The notes under the pieces were generated by a model, which was not told the DNA's origin, made no database searches, and saw only the letters and a list, made by a program, of their open reading frames with translations. A stretch of DNA of 64,000 nucleotides from Sphingobium boeckii (GTDB lineage Bacteria > Pseudomonadota > Alphaproteobacteria > Sphingomonadales > Sphingomonadaceae). The translations under genes and the position numbers were made by a program. Below are positions 52,786 to 62,187 of the stretch, piece by piece. Each line of letters opens with the position of its first letter. Position 1 is the first letter of the stretch. The DNA lies in contig NZ_JACIJC010000004.1 of assembly GCF_014199215.1 (NCBI RefSeq), forward strand, positions 434,001-498,000. The letters run 5' to 3'.

Positions 52786-53949
52786 TTAGAGCAGTTCCAC
52801 GATCGTCACGTTGGAAAGCCCGCCGCCTTCGCACATCGTCTGCAGACCATAGCGCTTGCCGCGTGCTTTCAGCGCATGGAGCAGGGTGGACATCAGCTTC
52901 GCGCCGCTGGCGCCGAGCGGATGACCCAGCGCGATCGCACCGCCATTCACATTGAGCTTGGCCGGATCGGCCTCCAGCGCCTGCAACCAGGCCATCGGCA
53001 CCGAGGCAAAGGCTTCGTTGACCTCGAACAGATCGATATCGTTCAGCGTCATGCCCGCGCGCAGCAGCGCCTTGCGCGTCGCCGCGATCGGCTCTTCGAG
53101 CATCACGACGGGATCGCCGCCGGTCACCGTCATGTTCACGATCCGCGCCATCGGGGTCAGGTTGAAACGCTTCAGCGCCGCCTCGCTCACGATCAGCGCA
53201 CCCGCTGCTCCATCGGTCATCTGGCTGGCGTTGGCGGCGGTGATCGTGCCGCCCTCCTCCAGCGTCTTGACGCTCGCCATGGCTTCCATCGTGCCACCGC
53301 GACGCACGCCGTCATCCATGTCGAACACACCATCCACGGTCTCGACCGGCACGATCTCCGCCTTGAATGCGCCGGCGTCCATCGCCGCCGCGGCCTTGGC
53401 GTGGCTCTCCAGCGCAAAGGCGTCCATCGCCTCACGGCTGAAGCCATATTTGTCCGCAATCATCTGCGCACCGCGAAACTGGCTGAACTCGGTCACGCCA
53501 TAACGGTCCCGGATGCTCTTGGGCCATGGACCCTCGCCGATCCCGGCCTGCGCGTGAAGCATGATGTTCGATCCCATCGGCACCCGCGTCATGCTCTCTG
53601 CGCCCGCCGCGATCACGATATCCTGCGTGCCCGACATCACCGCCTGCGCCGCAAACTGGATCGCCTGTTGCGATGAGCCGCACTGACGGTCGATCGTCAC
53701 CGCGGGAACGCTCTCCGGCAGTTTGGACGCCAGCACGAGATTGCGACCGAAGGCGAAGCCCTGCTCGCCCGCCTGGCTGACGCAGCCCACGATCACATCC
53801 TCGATCGCGGCGGGATCGATCCCGCTACGCTCGACCAAAGCGTTGAGAATATTCGCGCCCAGATCCGCGGGGTGGACGCCGATCAGCCCGCCCTTGCGGG
53901 CACGACCGCCCGCGGTACGCAGCGATTCAACGATATAGGCTTCGGCCAT
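52786..53949 (-). CDS. Acetyl-CoA acetyltransferase/3-ketoacyl-CoA thiolase
   Basis: 387-residue thiolase with the full catalytic set: Cys90 (DRQCGSSQQ), His in GGAIALGHPLGASG and Cys in MCEGGGLSN. Start MAEAYIVESLRT is typical. An AAAGGAGA ribosome site precedes it. It lies 15 bases after an HSD10-like SDR gene, so the two form a beta-oxidation pair (3-hydroxyacyl-CoA oxidation, then thiolysis). Confidence 0.95.
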   Translation of the reverse strand: MAEAYIVESLRTAGGRARKGGLIGVHPADLGANILNALVERSGIDPAAIEDVIVGCVSQAGEQGFAFGRNLVLASKLPESVPAVTIDRQCGSSQQAIQFAAQAVMSGTQDIVIAAGAESMTRVPMGSNIMLHAQAGIGEGPWPKSIRDRYGVTEFSQFRGAQMIADKYGFSREAMDAFALESHAKAAAAMDAGAFKAEIVPVETVDGVFDMDDGVRRGGTMEAMASVKTLEEGGTITAANASQMTDGAAGALIVSEAALKRFNLTPMARIVNMTVTGGDPVVMLEEPIAATRKALLRAGMTLNDIDLFEVNEAFASVPMAWLQALEADPAKLNVNGGAIALGHPLGASGAKLMSTLLHALKARGKRYGLQTMCEGGGLSNVTIVELL

Positions 53950-53964
53950 TGTCTCAGTCTCCTT

Positions 53965-54726
53965 TTAGCGGGGCGCCATGCGGATCGCGCCATCGAGGCG
54001 GATCACTTCGCCGTTCAGCATGGGATTGGCGATGATCGAATCGACGAGTTGCGCGTATTCCTCCGGTCTGCCCAGACGGCTGGGGTGCGGCACCTGCGTG
54101 CCGAGCGAATCCTGCGCGGCCTGGGGCAGGCCCATCAGCATCGGGGTCAGGAAAATGCCCGGCGCGATCGTCATCACGCGGATGCGGTGCTGCGCCAGAT
54201 CGCGCGCGGCGGGAAGCGTCAGCCCGACCACGCCACCCTTGGACGAGGCATAAGCCGCCTGCCCCACCTGGCCGTCATAAGCGGCGACCGACGCGGTGTT
54301 GATCACGATCCCGGCTTCCTCGCCCTCGATCTTCGCTGCGATCACGCGCGCGGCGAATTGGGAGATCATGTTGAACGTGCCGATCAGATTGACCTCGATC
54401 GTCTTGCGATACGCGTCCAGCGAATGCGCCACGCCTTCCTTGTTCACGATGCGGATGGCCGGCGCCACGCCCGCACAATTGACCAGCACGCGCGCCACGC
54501 CATGCACCCCTTCCGCCGCCGCGATGCCATCGCGCACGCTGGCTTCGTCGGCCACATTCACCTTGAAGAAAGCGCCGCCGATTTCGGCTGCGGCCTGGGT
54601 GCCGATCTCTTCGTTCAGATCGAAGATCGCAACTTTGGCACCCTGCGCCGCCAGCTTCTTGGCGGTGGCATTGCCCAGGCCCGATGCCCCGCCCGATACG
54701 ATTGCGGCCACAGCTTTGATATCCAT
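53965..54726 (-). CDS. HSD10-like SDR (3-hydroxyacyl-CoA dehydrogenase type)
   Basis: 253-residue SDR with SGGASGLG, NCAG, Ser in NTASVAAYDGQ and Tyr-x-x-x-Lys as YASSK. The segment VNLIGTFNMI and APGIFLTPM match HSD17B10/type II 3-hydroxyacyl-CoA dehydrogenases. It precedes the thiolase gene. An operator-like repeat (54783-54796) lies about 60 bases upstream. Confidence 0.91.
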   Translation of the reverse strand: MDIKAVAAIVSGGASGLGNATAKKLAAQGAKVAIFDLNEEIGTQAAAEIGGAFFKVNVADEASVRDGIAAAEGVHGVARVLVNCAGVAPAIRIVNKEGVAHSLDAYRKTIEVNLIGTFNMISQFAARVIAAKIEGEEAGIVINTASVAAYDGQVGQAAYASSKGGVVGLTLPAARDLAQHRIRVMTIAPGIFLTPMLMGLPQAAQDSLGTQVPHPSRLGRPEEYAQLVDSIIANPMLNGEVIRLDGAIRMAPR

Positions 54727-54782
54727 CCGGCTCTTTCCCTCTTGGATTGAAATGCGCGAGGAATTACCTTTTGGAACAATTC

Positions 54783-54796
54783 CTACTGTTCAGTAG
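54783..54796. promoter_or_regulatory. Candidate operator upstream of the HSD10-thiolase operon
   Basis: CTACTG-TT-CAGTAG perfect inverted repeat, 56 bases before the SDR start on the minus strand and 171 before the lipoprotein on the plus strand, flanked by ATTC and AAT that nearly extend the symmetry. Fits a TetR-type acyl-CoA regulator. Confidence 0.5.
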
Positions 54797-54966
54797 AATA
54801 TGGCAGCAGGCGGGCGGTGTCAATTGATCGGGCATCTTGCCGCATCCCCCTGCGCGCAAACGCTTTTGACAGCCACTTTGTCCGATGCCTATATGAATGT
54901 CGGCGTCGTTTGCGATGTGTGGGGGGACGTAAACTGCGCGGCTTCAAGCTCTTTTTGAAACGCTTC

Positions 54967-55929
54967 ATGCTGCTGGCCTGTCTGGTCGCGGTCGCTGGCT
55001 GCGCCTATTACAAGCGCGCACCCATGGACCTGCCGCCGCCGCCGCCTCGGGACAACGATTCTGCATCTGAGGCCGCGGCTGCAGCCTATGAAGCGCAACA
55101 GCGCGCCGCCCAACAAGCGCAGACGTCGGCGCGCGACCGTGAGGCAGCCGCAGCCCGCGCGGCGATGGAGGCGGAATGGGCAAGAAGCCGGGCAGGCGGC
55201 AAGCCTGCCTCCCAGACCGTCGCGACTCCGGAACGCGCTTCACCCGCCCCGGCCGTATCGGCGGCATCGGCCGCATCGCCCGCGGCTGCACCGATCCTCT
55301 GCCCTGCGCTCGGGGCCATGGCCAGCCAGACGGAGTGCGACACTTACATGGCGTTGCACGCCGCGATGCAATCGGGTGTCGCGGCGTTCGATCCGCCGCG
55401 CGCCATGAAGGCGGGCGAGCAATATCCCGTCAAGCTGGTGGTGGGCAGCGATGAAGTCCGGGCCGCGGTGATCGACGCCGCCACGGATGCCGGGCAGGTC
55501 AAGGCCGTGGATGTCAGGCTGGGTGCCTGGGTGTGCGCCGAGCTTCTGGCCACCCAATTCGATCTGTCCGGCCCTGCGCGCCAATGCCGCGAGCGCGGCG
55601 CGGCGCGGATGCTTTCATGGGATTGGACGGTTTCCCCCAAGCACGGCGGCAAGTTGAAACTCGGCGTCAAGATCGAGAGCTTTACCGCGGAGAATGGCAA
55701 GCCGCTGGATGCCATCGACAGCCGCATGATCAATGTCGATGTGGAAGCGGGCGCGTTTGAAGGGCTGGATAAAAATGTATCCGGCATCACCAAAAGCATG
55801 GGCGGCATACGCACGATGCTGCTGGCGATCCTGAGCGCGATCGGCGTGCTGTCCGTGATCATCTGGCGGTTGCGCACGCTGGGCCAGAAGCCGGACAAGG
55901 ATGCGCTGAAAGATCTGACCGCCACCTGA
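54967..55929 (+). CDS. Lipoprotein of unknown function with C-terminal membrane helix
   Basis: 320 residues from ATG 54967 (or 324 from TTG 54955, whose MKRFMLL start gives a good signal peptide). Lipobox LVAVAGC is followed by a low-complexity Pro/Ala/Gln/Arg region (about 15-115), a middle domain with FDPPRAMKAGEQYPV, and a hydrophobic helix MLLAILSAIGVLSVIIW near the end with a charged tail. It may be anchored at both ends. Divergent from the HSD10 operon and convergent with dnaE2. I do not recognise the family. Confidence 0.75.
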   Translation: MLLACLVAVAGCAYYKRAPMDLPPPPPRDNDSASEAAAAAYEAQQRAAQQAQTSARDREAAAARAAMEAEWARSRAGGKPASQTVATPERASPAPAVSAASAASPAAAPILCPALGAMASQTECDTYMALHAAMQSGVAAFDPPRAMKAGEQYPVKLVVGSDEVRAAVIDAATDAGQVKAVDVRLGAWVCAELLATQFDLSGPARQCRERGAARMLSWDWTVSPKHGGKLKLGVKIESFTAENGKPLDAIDSRMINVDVEAGAFEGLDKNVSGITKSMGGIRTMLLAILSAIGVLSVIIWRLRTLGQKPDKDALKDLTAT

Positions 55930-55945
55930 TCCGGCGCGATACGGC

Positions 55946-58900
55946 TCAATGAAAATCCCGCGACTTGGGCAAAATCCGGGCATCGCGGGGATGTGTGTGG
56001 CGCGGTGCCTGGGGATGGAGCACCACATCGGCGCGCAGGATCTCGGGGCGGGTCTGGTGATCTTCTGACAGGCGCTGGAGTTCTGCGGTACGATCCACGA
56101 TCCGGCTGGCCATCAGATGCACCACGCCCTCCTTGCTCCGCTGCACCTCGCCCTCCACCAGCATCAGCCGCGACGCCATCACCGGGCGGCGGTTGCGCTC
56201 GAACTGCCGCGCCCAGAGCAGGATATTGGTCACCCCGGTTTCGTCCTCGATCGTGATGAAGATCGCATTGCCCTTGCCCGGCCGTTGCCGCACCAGCACC
56301 ACCCCTGCCGTGCGCACCCGCGCGCCATTTTTCGCAGCGGAAGTTTCGGCGCAACTCAGCACCCCCTCGCTCCGGAAACTCTCGCGCAAGAATTGCATCG
56401 GATGGCCTTTGAGCGAGAGCCGGTGGGTCTGATAATCCGCCGCCACCTGTTCTGACGCCGCCATGATCGGCAGCGCGGCATCGGGTTCCACCGCCAGTTC
56501 GCGCGCATCGGCGGCGGCGAACAGGGGCAGCACATCGTTCGGCGTGCGACGGACGTCCCAGAGCGCAGTGCGCCGGTCCATCCCGAAGGAACGGCACGCA
56601 TCCGCATCCGCCAGCAGCCGCAGTGCGCGTGATGGCAAATGCGCCCGCCGCGCCAGATCCTCCACGGATACGAACGGCCCAGCACCGCGCGCGGCCGCGA
56701 TCGTCTCCGCCCATGGCTTGCTGAACCCGTCGATCTGCCGCAAGCCCAGCCGCAGCGCGAGCGTGCCGTCTTCGCGCCGCTCCACGCTGTTATCCCAATT
56801 GCTGTGATTGACATCGATCGCGCGGATTTCGACGCCATGATCCTTCGCGTCCCCCACAAGCTGAGCCGGGGCGTAAAAACCCATGGGCTGCGAATTGAGC
56901 AAGGCGCAGCAGAAGATCGCCGGGTGATAATGCTTCAACCAGGATGAAACATAAACGAGGATCGCGAAGGACTGGGCATGGCTTTCGGGAAAGCCATAGC
57001 TGCCAAACCCCTGGATCTGCTTGTAGCAGCGCGCGGCAAAATCCTTTTTGTAACCCCGCCGCGTCATGCCATCGACCATCATCCGCTCGAACCGGCCGAT
57101 CGTCCCGACATTGCGGAAGGTCGCCATCGCGCGGCGGAGCTGGTTGGCCTCGGGCGGTGAAAAGCCCGCGGCGGTGATCGCCAGCTTCATCGCCTGTTCC
57201 TGAAACAGCGGCACGCCCAGCGTATTGCCGAGCAATTGAAACAATTCATCGGGCGGGCCGAACGCCGGGGACGGCGAAGGATAGTCCACCTTCTCCTCGC
57301 CATTGCGCCGCCGGAGATAGGGGTGGACCATATCCCCCTCGATCGGCCCCGGCCGGACGATCGCCACCTGGATCACCAGATCATACAGCTTTGCCGGTCT
57401 CAGCCGCGGCAGCATGTTGATCTGCGCGCGGCTCTCCACCTGGAACACGCCCAGGCTGTCGCCTTTCTGGAGCATCTTGTAGACTTGGGCGTCCTCGGCC
57501 GGAATGGTGTGCAATTCATAATCGCCGCCGCCCGTGGTGCGCAGCATATCGAACGCCTTGCCGATGCAGGTGAGCATCCCCAGCGCCAGGATATCGACCT
57601 TCATCAGCTTCAGCGCATCGATATCGTCCTTGTCCCATTCGATGAAGGTGCGATCGTTCATCGCCGCATTGTGGATCGGCACGGTCTCGTCCAGCCGGTC
57701 CTGCGTCAGCACATAGCCGCCGACATGCTGGGACAAATGACGCGGGAATTTGAGGATCTGGCCCACCAGCGCGCTCAGCCGCTTCATCTCTTCATTCTCT
57801 AGGCTGAACCCGGCTTCCTCGTAGCGCTGTTCCTTCATCTCATTGGAAAAGCTGCCCCACACCGTGCCGGAGAGCCGCGCGGTCACATCTTCCGACATGC
57901 CGAACACCTTGCCCACCTCGCGCACCGCGCTGCGCGGGCGATAGTGGATCACCGTCGCCGCGATCCCCGCGCGGTGCCGGCCATAGCGTTTGTAGATATA
58001 TTGCATGACCTCCTCACGCCGCTCATGCTCGAAATCCACATCGATATCGGGCGGCTCCTTGCGATCTTCGGAGAGGAAGCGGGTGAACAGCAATTTGTGC
58101 GCGATCGGATCGACCGAGGTGATCCCCAGCGCATAGCAGATGATCGAATTGGCCGCCGATCCGCGGCCTTGGCATAAAATCCCCTCGCCGCGCGCGAACC
58201 GGACCACATCATGCACGGTCAGGAAATAATAAGCGTATTTTTCCTGCTTCACCAAAAGGAACTCTTCTTCGATCTGCGCAAGCACGGCGGGCGACAGGGT
58301 TTCGCCATAGCGTTTACGCGCACCCTCCATCACCAGATGTTCAAGCCAGTCCTGCGGCGTCCAGCCTTCCGGCACCGGCTCGTGCGGATATTCATATTGA
58401 AGATCGTCCAGCGTGAAATCGATCTTCGAAATCAGCGTCACCGTCTCCGCCATCGCCTCCGGGCAATCCGCGAATAACCGCGCCATGGCCTCCGGCCCCT
58501 TCAGATAGCGCTCCGCATTCGCCTCCAGCCGCTGGCCGGCCTCAAGAATCGTCGTCCCTTCGCGGATGCAGGTGAGCACATCATGCAGCGGACGCTGGTC
58601 CGGCAGCGCATAAAGCACATCATTGGTGGCGATCAGCGGCACCCCCGCCGCGCCCGCCATCCGCTTCAGCCGTGCCAGTTGCCGCGCATCATCGCCGCGA
58701 CGGCCCATGCTGGCACCCAGCCACACCCGGCCGGGCATCCGGCGTGCCAGGCGTTCGAGGATCACCGCGAGCCGCTCGGGCAAAGGCGGCATGACGAGGC
58801 TCAATTTGGGGAGGGTTTCCTCGCCATAATCATACTCCACCATCTTCTTGCGCGGCACGATCTCGATCGGCGAGGCATAGGGCATCACGATCAGCAGCAG

Positions 58901-59365
58901 ATCTTCCAGATATCCCAGCAGATCGTCGAACCGCAGGATGCAGCCACCCTTTTCGGAGCGCAGATTGCCCAGGCTCAGCAGCCGCGTCAGCCGCCCCCAG
59001 CCGCACCGCGTGGCGGGATAGGCGATGATATCCGGCGTGCCATCCGCAAACACGAGCCGCGCGCCGACCACCAGGCGGACGTTGATCTTGCAGAGCGCAG
59101 CCTCAGTGGCGGTCAATTGCTCTTTCTGACCAAGTTCCTTTTTCTCCTCCAGCCGCATCTGGCGCAGGATGTCCTCGCCATCTCGGTGCGCCACCCAGGC
59201 GCGGACCACCCCGGCCACGGTGTTGCGGTCCGCAATCCCGATCGCGGCCATGCCCAGATGATTGGCGTGCAACACCATTTCCTGCGGCGTGGAAGCCCCG
59301 CGCAGGAAGGAATAATTGGTTGCCGCCACCAGTTCGGCAAAGGCGGGGAGTGGCGCATCGCTCAT
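55946..59365 (-). CDS. dnaE2: Error-prone DNA polymerase III alpha subunit (DnaE2)
   Basis: 1139-residue C-family polymerase that copies damaged DNA with ImuA and ImuB. An N-terminal PHP domain begins ATNYSFLRGASTPQEMVL; the polymerase core has PDIDVDFEHERR near 440 with catalytic aspartates, and an OB-fold follows. Length matches DnaE2. The start ATG overlaps the imuB stop (ATGA). It is the last gene of the SOS mutasome operon. Confidence 0.97.
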   Translation of the reverse strand: MSDAPLPAFAELVAATNYSFLRGASTPQEMVLHANHLGMAAIGIADRNTVAGVVRAWVAHRDGEDILRQMRLEEKKELGQKEQLTATEAALCKINVRLVVGARLVFADGTPDIIAYPATRCGWGRLTRLLSLGNLRSEKGGCILRFDDLLGYLEDLLLIVMPYASPIEIVPRKKMVEYDYGEETLPKLSLVMPPLPERLAVILERLARRMPGRVWLGASMGRRGDDARQLARLKRMAGAAGVPLIATNDVLYALPDQRPLHDVLTCIREGTTILEAGQRLEANAERYLKGPEAMARLFADCPEAMAETVTLISKIDFTLDDLQYEYPHEPVPEGWTPQDWLEHLVMEGARKRYGETLSPAVLAQIEEEFLLVKQEKYAYYFLTVHDVVRFARGEGILCQGRGSAANSIICYALGITSVDPIAHKLLFTRFLSEDRKEPPDIDVDFEHERREEVMQYIYKRYGRHRAGIAATVIHYRPRSAVREVGKVFGMSEDVTARLSGTVWGSFSNEMKEQRYEEAGFSLENEEMKRLSALVGQILKFPRHLSQHVGGYVLTQDRLDETVPIHNAAMNDRTFIEWDKDDIDALKLMKVDILALGMLTCIGKAFDMLRTTGGGDYELHTIPAEDAQVYKMLQKGDSLGVFQVESRAQINMLPRLRPAKLYDLVIQVAIVRPGPIEGDMVHPYLRRRNGEEKVDYPSPSPAFGPPDELFQLLGNTLGVPLFQEQAMKLAITAAGFSPPEANQLRRAMATFRNVGTIGRFERMMVDGMTRRGYKKDFAARCYKQIQGFGSYGFPESHAQSFAILVYVSSWLKHYHPAIFCCALLNSQPMGFYAPAQLVGDAKDHGVEIRAIDVNHSNWDNSVERREDGTLALRLGLRQIDGFSKPWAETIAAARGAGPFVSVEDLARRAHLPSRALRLLADADACRSFGMDRRTALWDVRRTPNDVLPLFAAADARELAVEPDAALPIMAASEQVAADYQTHRLSLKGHPMQFLRESFRSEGVLSCAETSAAKNGARVRTAGVVLVRQRPGKGNAIFITIEDETGVTNILLWARQFERNRRPVMASRLMLVEGEVQRSKEGVVHLMASRIVDRTAELQRLSEDHQTRPEILRADVVLHPQAPRHTHPRDARILPKSRDFH

Positions 59366-60921
59366 GCGAAGACGCCGTGCAAAAACCAGTGCGGATCGCC
59401 CGTCATTCCGTGCCGGAAGATCCAGTAGCGCCGCCCGCGCGTATCCTCGACCCGGTAATAATCGCGCGTCAGCCCGCCCTTCCCCGGCTCATAGCCCCCC
59501 TTCCTCCGCCACCATTCGGCGGCGATCCGCTCCGGCCCTTCGCTCCGGGTCACATCATGCAAAGCGCGCCGCCAGCGGAAGCTTTGCGGCGGGCCGTCCG
59601 CTGTCGCCATATCGCCCACCGTGATCGGCTGCGGCGGATCGAACAAATGCAGCGGGCGCAGCGGCGCCCCCCCCGGTTCGGGGCAGGGCCAGGTCGCCGG
59701 GGCCGCCCCATCCACTGCGGGCAGAGCAAGCTGCGCCTGTTCGGGAATATGCGTATCCTGCGGATGCAGCCGCACGATACGCCCGCGCCCGATCCGCGTG
59801 CTGAGGCGATCGACCAGTTCGGCCATCTGCGTCTCGCTCACAGCACCACCCTCCAACGCCAATTGGCTCGGGGCGAGCGGCTCGGTCTGCGGAATGGTCA
59901 TGCGGATCAGATCGAAGCCGAAACCCGGATCGACAGGATCGCTCAAACTCTCCAGCCGCTCGTGAAACAGCCGCATGATGGCAGAGGGGTCACGCGTCGG
60001 CAGACTCGTCTCCACGCGCAGCCGCAGCACCATGCCGTCGGTGCGGAAGAACAGCGCCTCGAACCGCCGCCCGCCGCGCTTGATCTCCTCAAGCTGCAGC
60101 GCCGTCTCGCCCGCCAGCTCTTCCAGCATCTGAAGCGCATATTCGGTGCGCGCGACGGGTTCGGCAAAGCGGCGCTCGTTCATCAACGCTGGCGCGATCC
60201 GGCGCGGCGCAAGCGGGCTTTCCGCTTCCCCCAACAGCCGCCGGATCGCGGTCACCGCCTCCGCCCCGAAGCGCGCCGCGATCACCGCCATCGGTCGGCT
60301 GGCGACATCGCCCACGCTTTTCAGCCCCGCCCGTTTCAGCGCGGTCTCGCTCTCTGCGTCCAGCCGCAGCGCCGCCACCGGCAATCGCCGCACCGCCGCC
60401 GCCTCATCCGCGCCGGGCAGCGTCTGGAACCGCGCCAGCGCATGGGCGGCATCGGGGGCATCGGCGCAGGCGGCGCGCACCTGCATCCCCGCCGCCTCCA
60501 GCCGCGCCTCGATCATGCGCACCATCTCCGTCTCACCGCCGAACAGATGCGCGCAGCCCGCGATATCGAGCACCAGCCCCTCGGGCGGATCGAGCGCCAC
60601 GCTCGGGGTATAGCGGATGCAGCCATCCGCCAGCCGCTCCAGCCAGTCCATGTCGGCATAAGGATCAGCGTCGAACACCTGGAGATCGGGGATGCGCGCG
60701 CGCGCATCGGCCAGCGCCAGCCCGATCGTCAGCCCCAGCGCCTGCGCCGTGCGATCGAGTGCTGCGATCCGCATCCCGCCACGGATCTTCTCCGCCAGCA
60801 CGATCGGCGCGTCAGGCCGTCTGGCGCAAAGATTCGGTGCCGCGATCCGCAGCCGGTCCGTCGCGAAGAACGGGAACCACAGCGCCAGATAGCGTCTCTT
60901 CCCGAAAGGCTTGTCCGTCAC
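59362..60921 (-). CDS. imuB: ImuB, Y-family polymerase-like mutasome protein
   Basis: 519-residue Y-family-like protein that links DnaE2 to the beta clamp in SOS mutagenesis and is usually catalytically inactive. The N-terminus KRRYLALWFPFFATDRLRI is the family's conserved start. GTG 60921, with GGAG 7 bases before it, is the likely start because longer frames enter imuA. It overlaps imuA by 110 bases. Confidence 0.93.
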   Translation of the reverse strand: MTDKPFGKRRYLALWFPFFATDRLRIAAPNLCARRPDAPIVLAEKIRGGMRIAALDRTAQALGLTIGLALADARARIPDLQVFDADPYADMDWLERLADGCIRYTPSVALDPPEGLVLDIAGCAHLFGGETEMVRMIEARLEAAGMQVRAACADAPDAAHALARFQTLPGADEAAAVRRLPVAALRLDAESETALKRAGLKSVGDVASRPMAVIAARFGAEAVTAIRRLLGEAESPLAPRRIAPALMNERRFAEPVARTEYALQMLEELAGETALQLEEIKRGGRRFEALFFRTDGMVLRLRVETSLPTRDPSAIMRLFHERLESLSDPVDPGFGFDLIRMTIPQTEPLAPSQLALEGGAVSETQMAELVDRLSTRIGRGRIVRLHPQDTHIPEQAQLALPAVDGAAPATWPCPEPGGAPLRPLHLFDPPQPITVGDMATADGPPQSFRWRRALHDVTRSEGPERIAAEWWRRKGGYEPGKGGLTRDYYRVEDTRGRRYWIFRHGMTGDPHWFLHGVFA

Positions 60922-61603
60922 GATCCCACTCCAGTCGCCAGCGCATTCCGGATGGCCCGGCGCGACGGCGCAACAATTCAACCTCGATGGCCGTCTGCCC
61001 CGGCGCTTCCGCCTCCAGCGCCACCGACACAGCCGGGCGCACCGCCCAGCGCGTTTCCGCCGCACTCGGCGCGGGCACCGCTTCGGTGCGCAAAAACAGC
61101 GCGGTCACCCCGCTTTTCTCCGCCGCGATCGCCAGCCGCCGGCTGGCGGTCAAATCGAGCGCGCGGGGATTGCCCCGGCATTCGATCACCGCCGCGCCCA
61201 GATCGCCGCAGCGCACCGCATCCACCGCCGCCTTCAGCAAGGCGACATCATCGGGCATCACCCCGATCACCAGCGCGCCCGGATCGAGCCCCAACGCCAC
61301 CAGTCCCGGCGCATAGAGCGCGCCTTGTCCGCGCTCCGCCGCTTCCGTCCGCAGCCACAGGACTGCGCCGCCACCCCGCGCCTTTAGCGCCAGCATCAGC
61401 GCAAACCCCGCCGCACTTCCGGCATCGGACGCCGCAAGCGCAAACAGCTCGTGCACCTTCCCCCGCGCCAGCCCGCCGCCCAGCGCCGCATCCATCGGCG
61501 CATGACCCAGCGCGATCCCGCTCTCCCCCAAAGCGGAAGGGATCGCACCAATCCGCGCGATGCGGCGCTTCAGGGCGGAAAGGGCAGTGATCGACTCGCG
61601 CAT
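60812..61603 (-). CDS. imuA: ImuA, SOS mutasome protein (RecA/SulA-like)
   Basis: 263-residue ImuA. A Walker-like segment lies near residue 30-45 (GHAPMDAALGGGLARGKVHE) and the C-terminal part includes GPSGMRWRLEWDRDG. ATG 61603 has no Shine-Dalgarno because a LexA box sits immediately upstream, so a leaderless transcript is possible. First gene of imuA-imuB-dnaE2. Confidence 0.9.
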   Translation of the reverse strand: MRESITALSALKRRIARIGAIPSALGESGIALGHAPMDAALGGGLARGKVHELFALAASDAGSAAGFALMLALKARGGGAVLWLRTEAAERGQGALYAPGLVALGLDPGALVIGVMPDDVALLKAAVDAVRCGDLGAAVIECRGNPRALDLTASRRLAIAAEKSGVTALFLRTEAVPAPSAAETRWAVRPAVSVALEAEAPGQTAIEVELLRRRAGPSGMRWRLEWDRDGQAFREETLSGAVVPVLRDGPAADRGTESLRQTA

Positions 61604-61607
61604 ATAT

Positions 61608-61622
61608 GTTCATGATATGTTC
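61608..61622. promoter_or_regulatory. LexA box of the imuA-imuB-dnaE2 operon
   Basis: Exact GTTC-ATGATAT-GTTC, the alphaproteobacterial LexA consensus (GTTC-N7-GTTC). It begins 5 bases upstream of the imuA start, so LexA bound there would block transcription start itself. The only such site I noticed in the window. Confidence 0.82.
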
Positions 61623-61766
61623 TAGAGCGGCGCGGGAGGCGTGGCAAGGATGCCGGCCCCGATAATGCGCTGTCTCCGGCTGCGAGCCGTCCGATCCTGC
61701 AAATGCTTCTGGAACCTTTCTGAAGGTTTCGTTGTTGCATCGCTATCAACTAGGGAGGACTGAAAA

Positions 61767-62081
61767 ATGGCTGATTATAATCGCGAACCCGATGGCACGG
61801 TCGTGCGACGGTCAGGTGCCGGACGCACCATAGCCATCATTGCCGTGGTGATCGTGGCCATCGTCGCATTGCTGTTCGCAACCGGATTCTGGAGCGCGGA
61901 TGTGAAGGAGGGTGCATTGCCCGACGTGAAGGTCAGCGCAGACGGCGGCAAACTTCCCGATGTGAACCTCGATTCCAAGGAACTCGTGGTCGGCACGAAG
62001 AAAACCGAGATCGAAGTGCCCAAGGTGAAGACCGAGACCGAAGAAATCGACGTGCCGGTGGTTGGCGTCAAGGACGAATAA
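61767..62081 (+). CDS. Small single-pass membrane protein of unknown function
   Basis: 104 residues: short charged N-terminus, one transmembrane helix (IAIIAVVIVAIVALLFATGF, about 22-41), then a periplasmic tail of acidic Val/Asp-rich repeats (ALPDVKV, KLPDVNLD, IEVPKVKTETEEIDVPVV). GGGAGG precedes the ATG. It is followed by a strong terminator, so it is a single gene. I recall similar small proteins in sphingomonads, but no function. Confidence 0.75.
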   Translation: MADYNREPDGTVVRRSGAGRTIAIIAVVIVAIVALLFATGFWSADVKEGALPDVKVSADGGKLPDVNLDSKELVVGTKKTEIEVPKVKTETEEIDVPVVGVKDE

Positions 62082-62105
62082 TCCGTTCCACAGAGCGTAA
62101 TATCG

Positions 62106-62141
62106 AGCACCTTCGCCCCCCGGCGGAGGTGCTTTTTATTT
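62106..62141 (+). terminator. Rho-independent terminator
   Basis: AGCACCTTCGCC pairs with GGCGGAGGTGCT (one mismatch in the middle of the stem), followed by TTTTTATTT. It lies 24 bases after the small membrane protein stop. A classical intrinsic terminator on the plus strand. Confidence 0.92.
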
Positions 62142-62187
62142 GCCTTTTGCGCGCCCCGGACGGCATGGATTCCAAAGGAGGCGCCTG

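Noticed and set aside
59320-61590. Plus-strand frame of 756 codons opposite imuA and imuB
   Set aside because: Its composition (Arg, Pro, His rich) is that of an antisense shadow, and imuA, imuB and dnaE2 explain the region fully.
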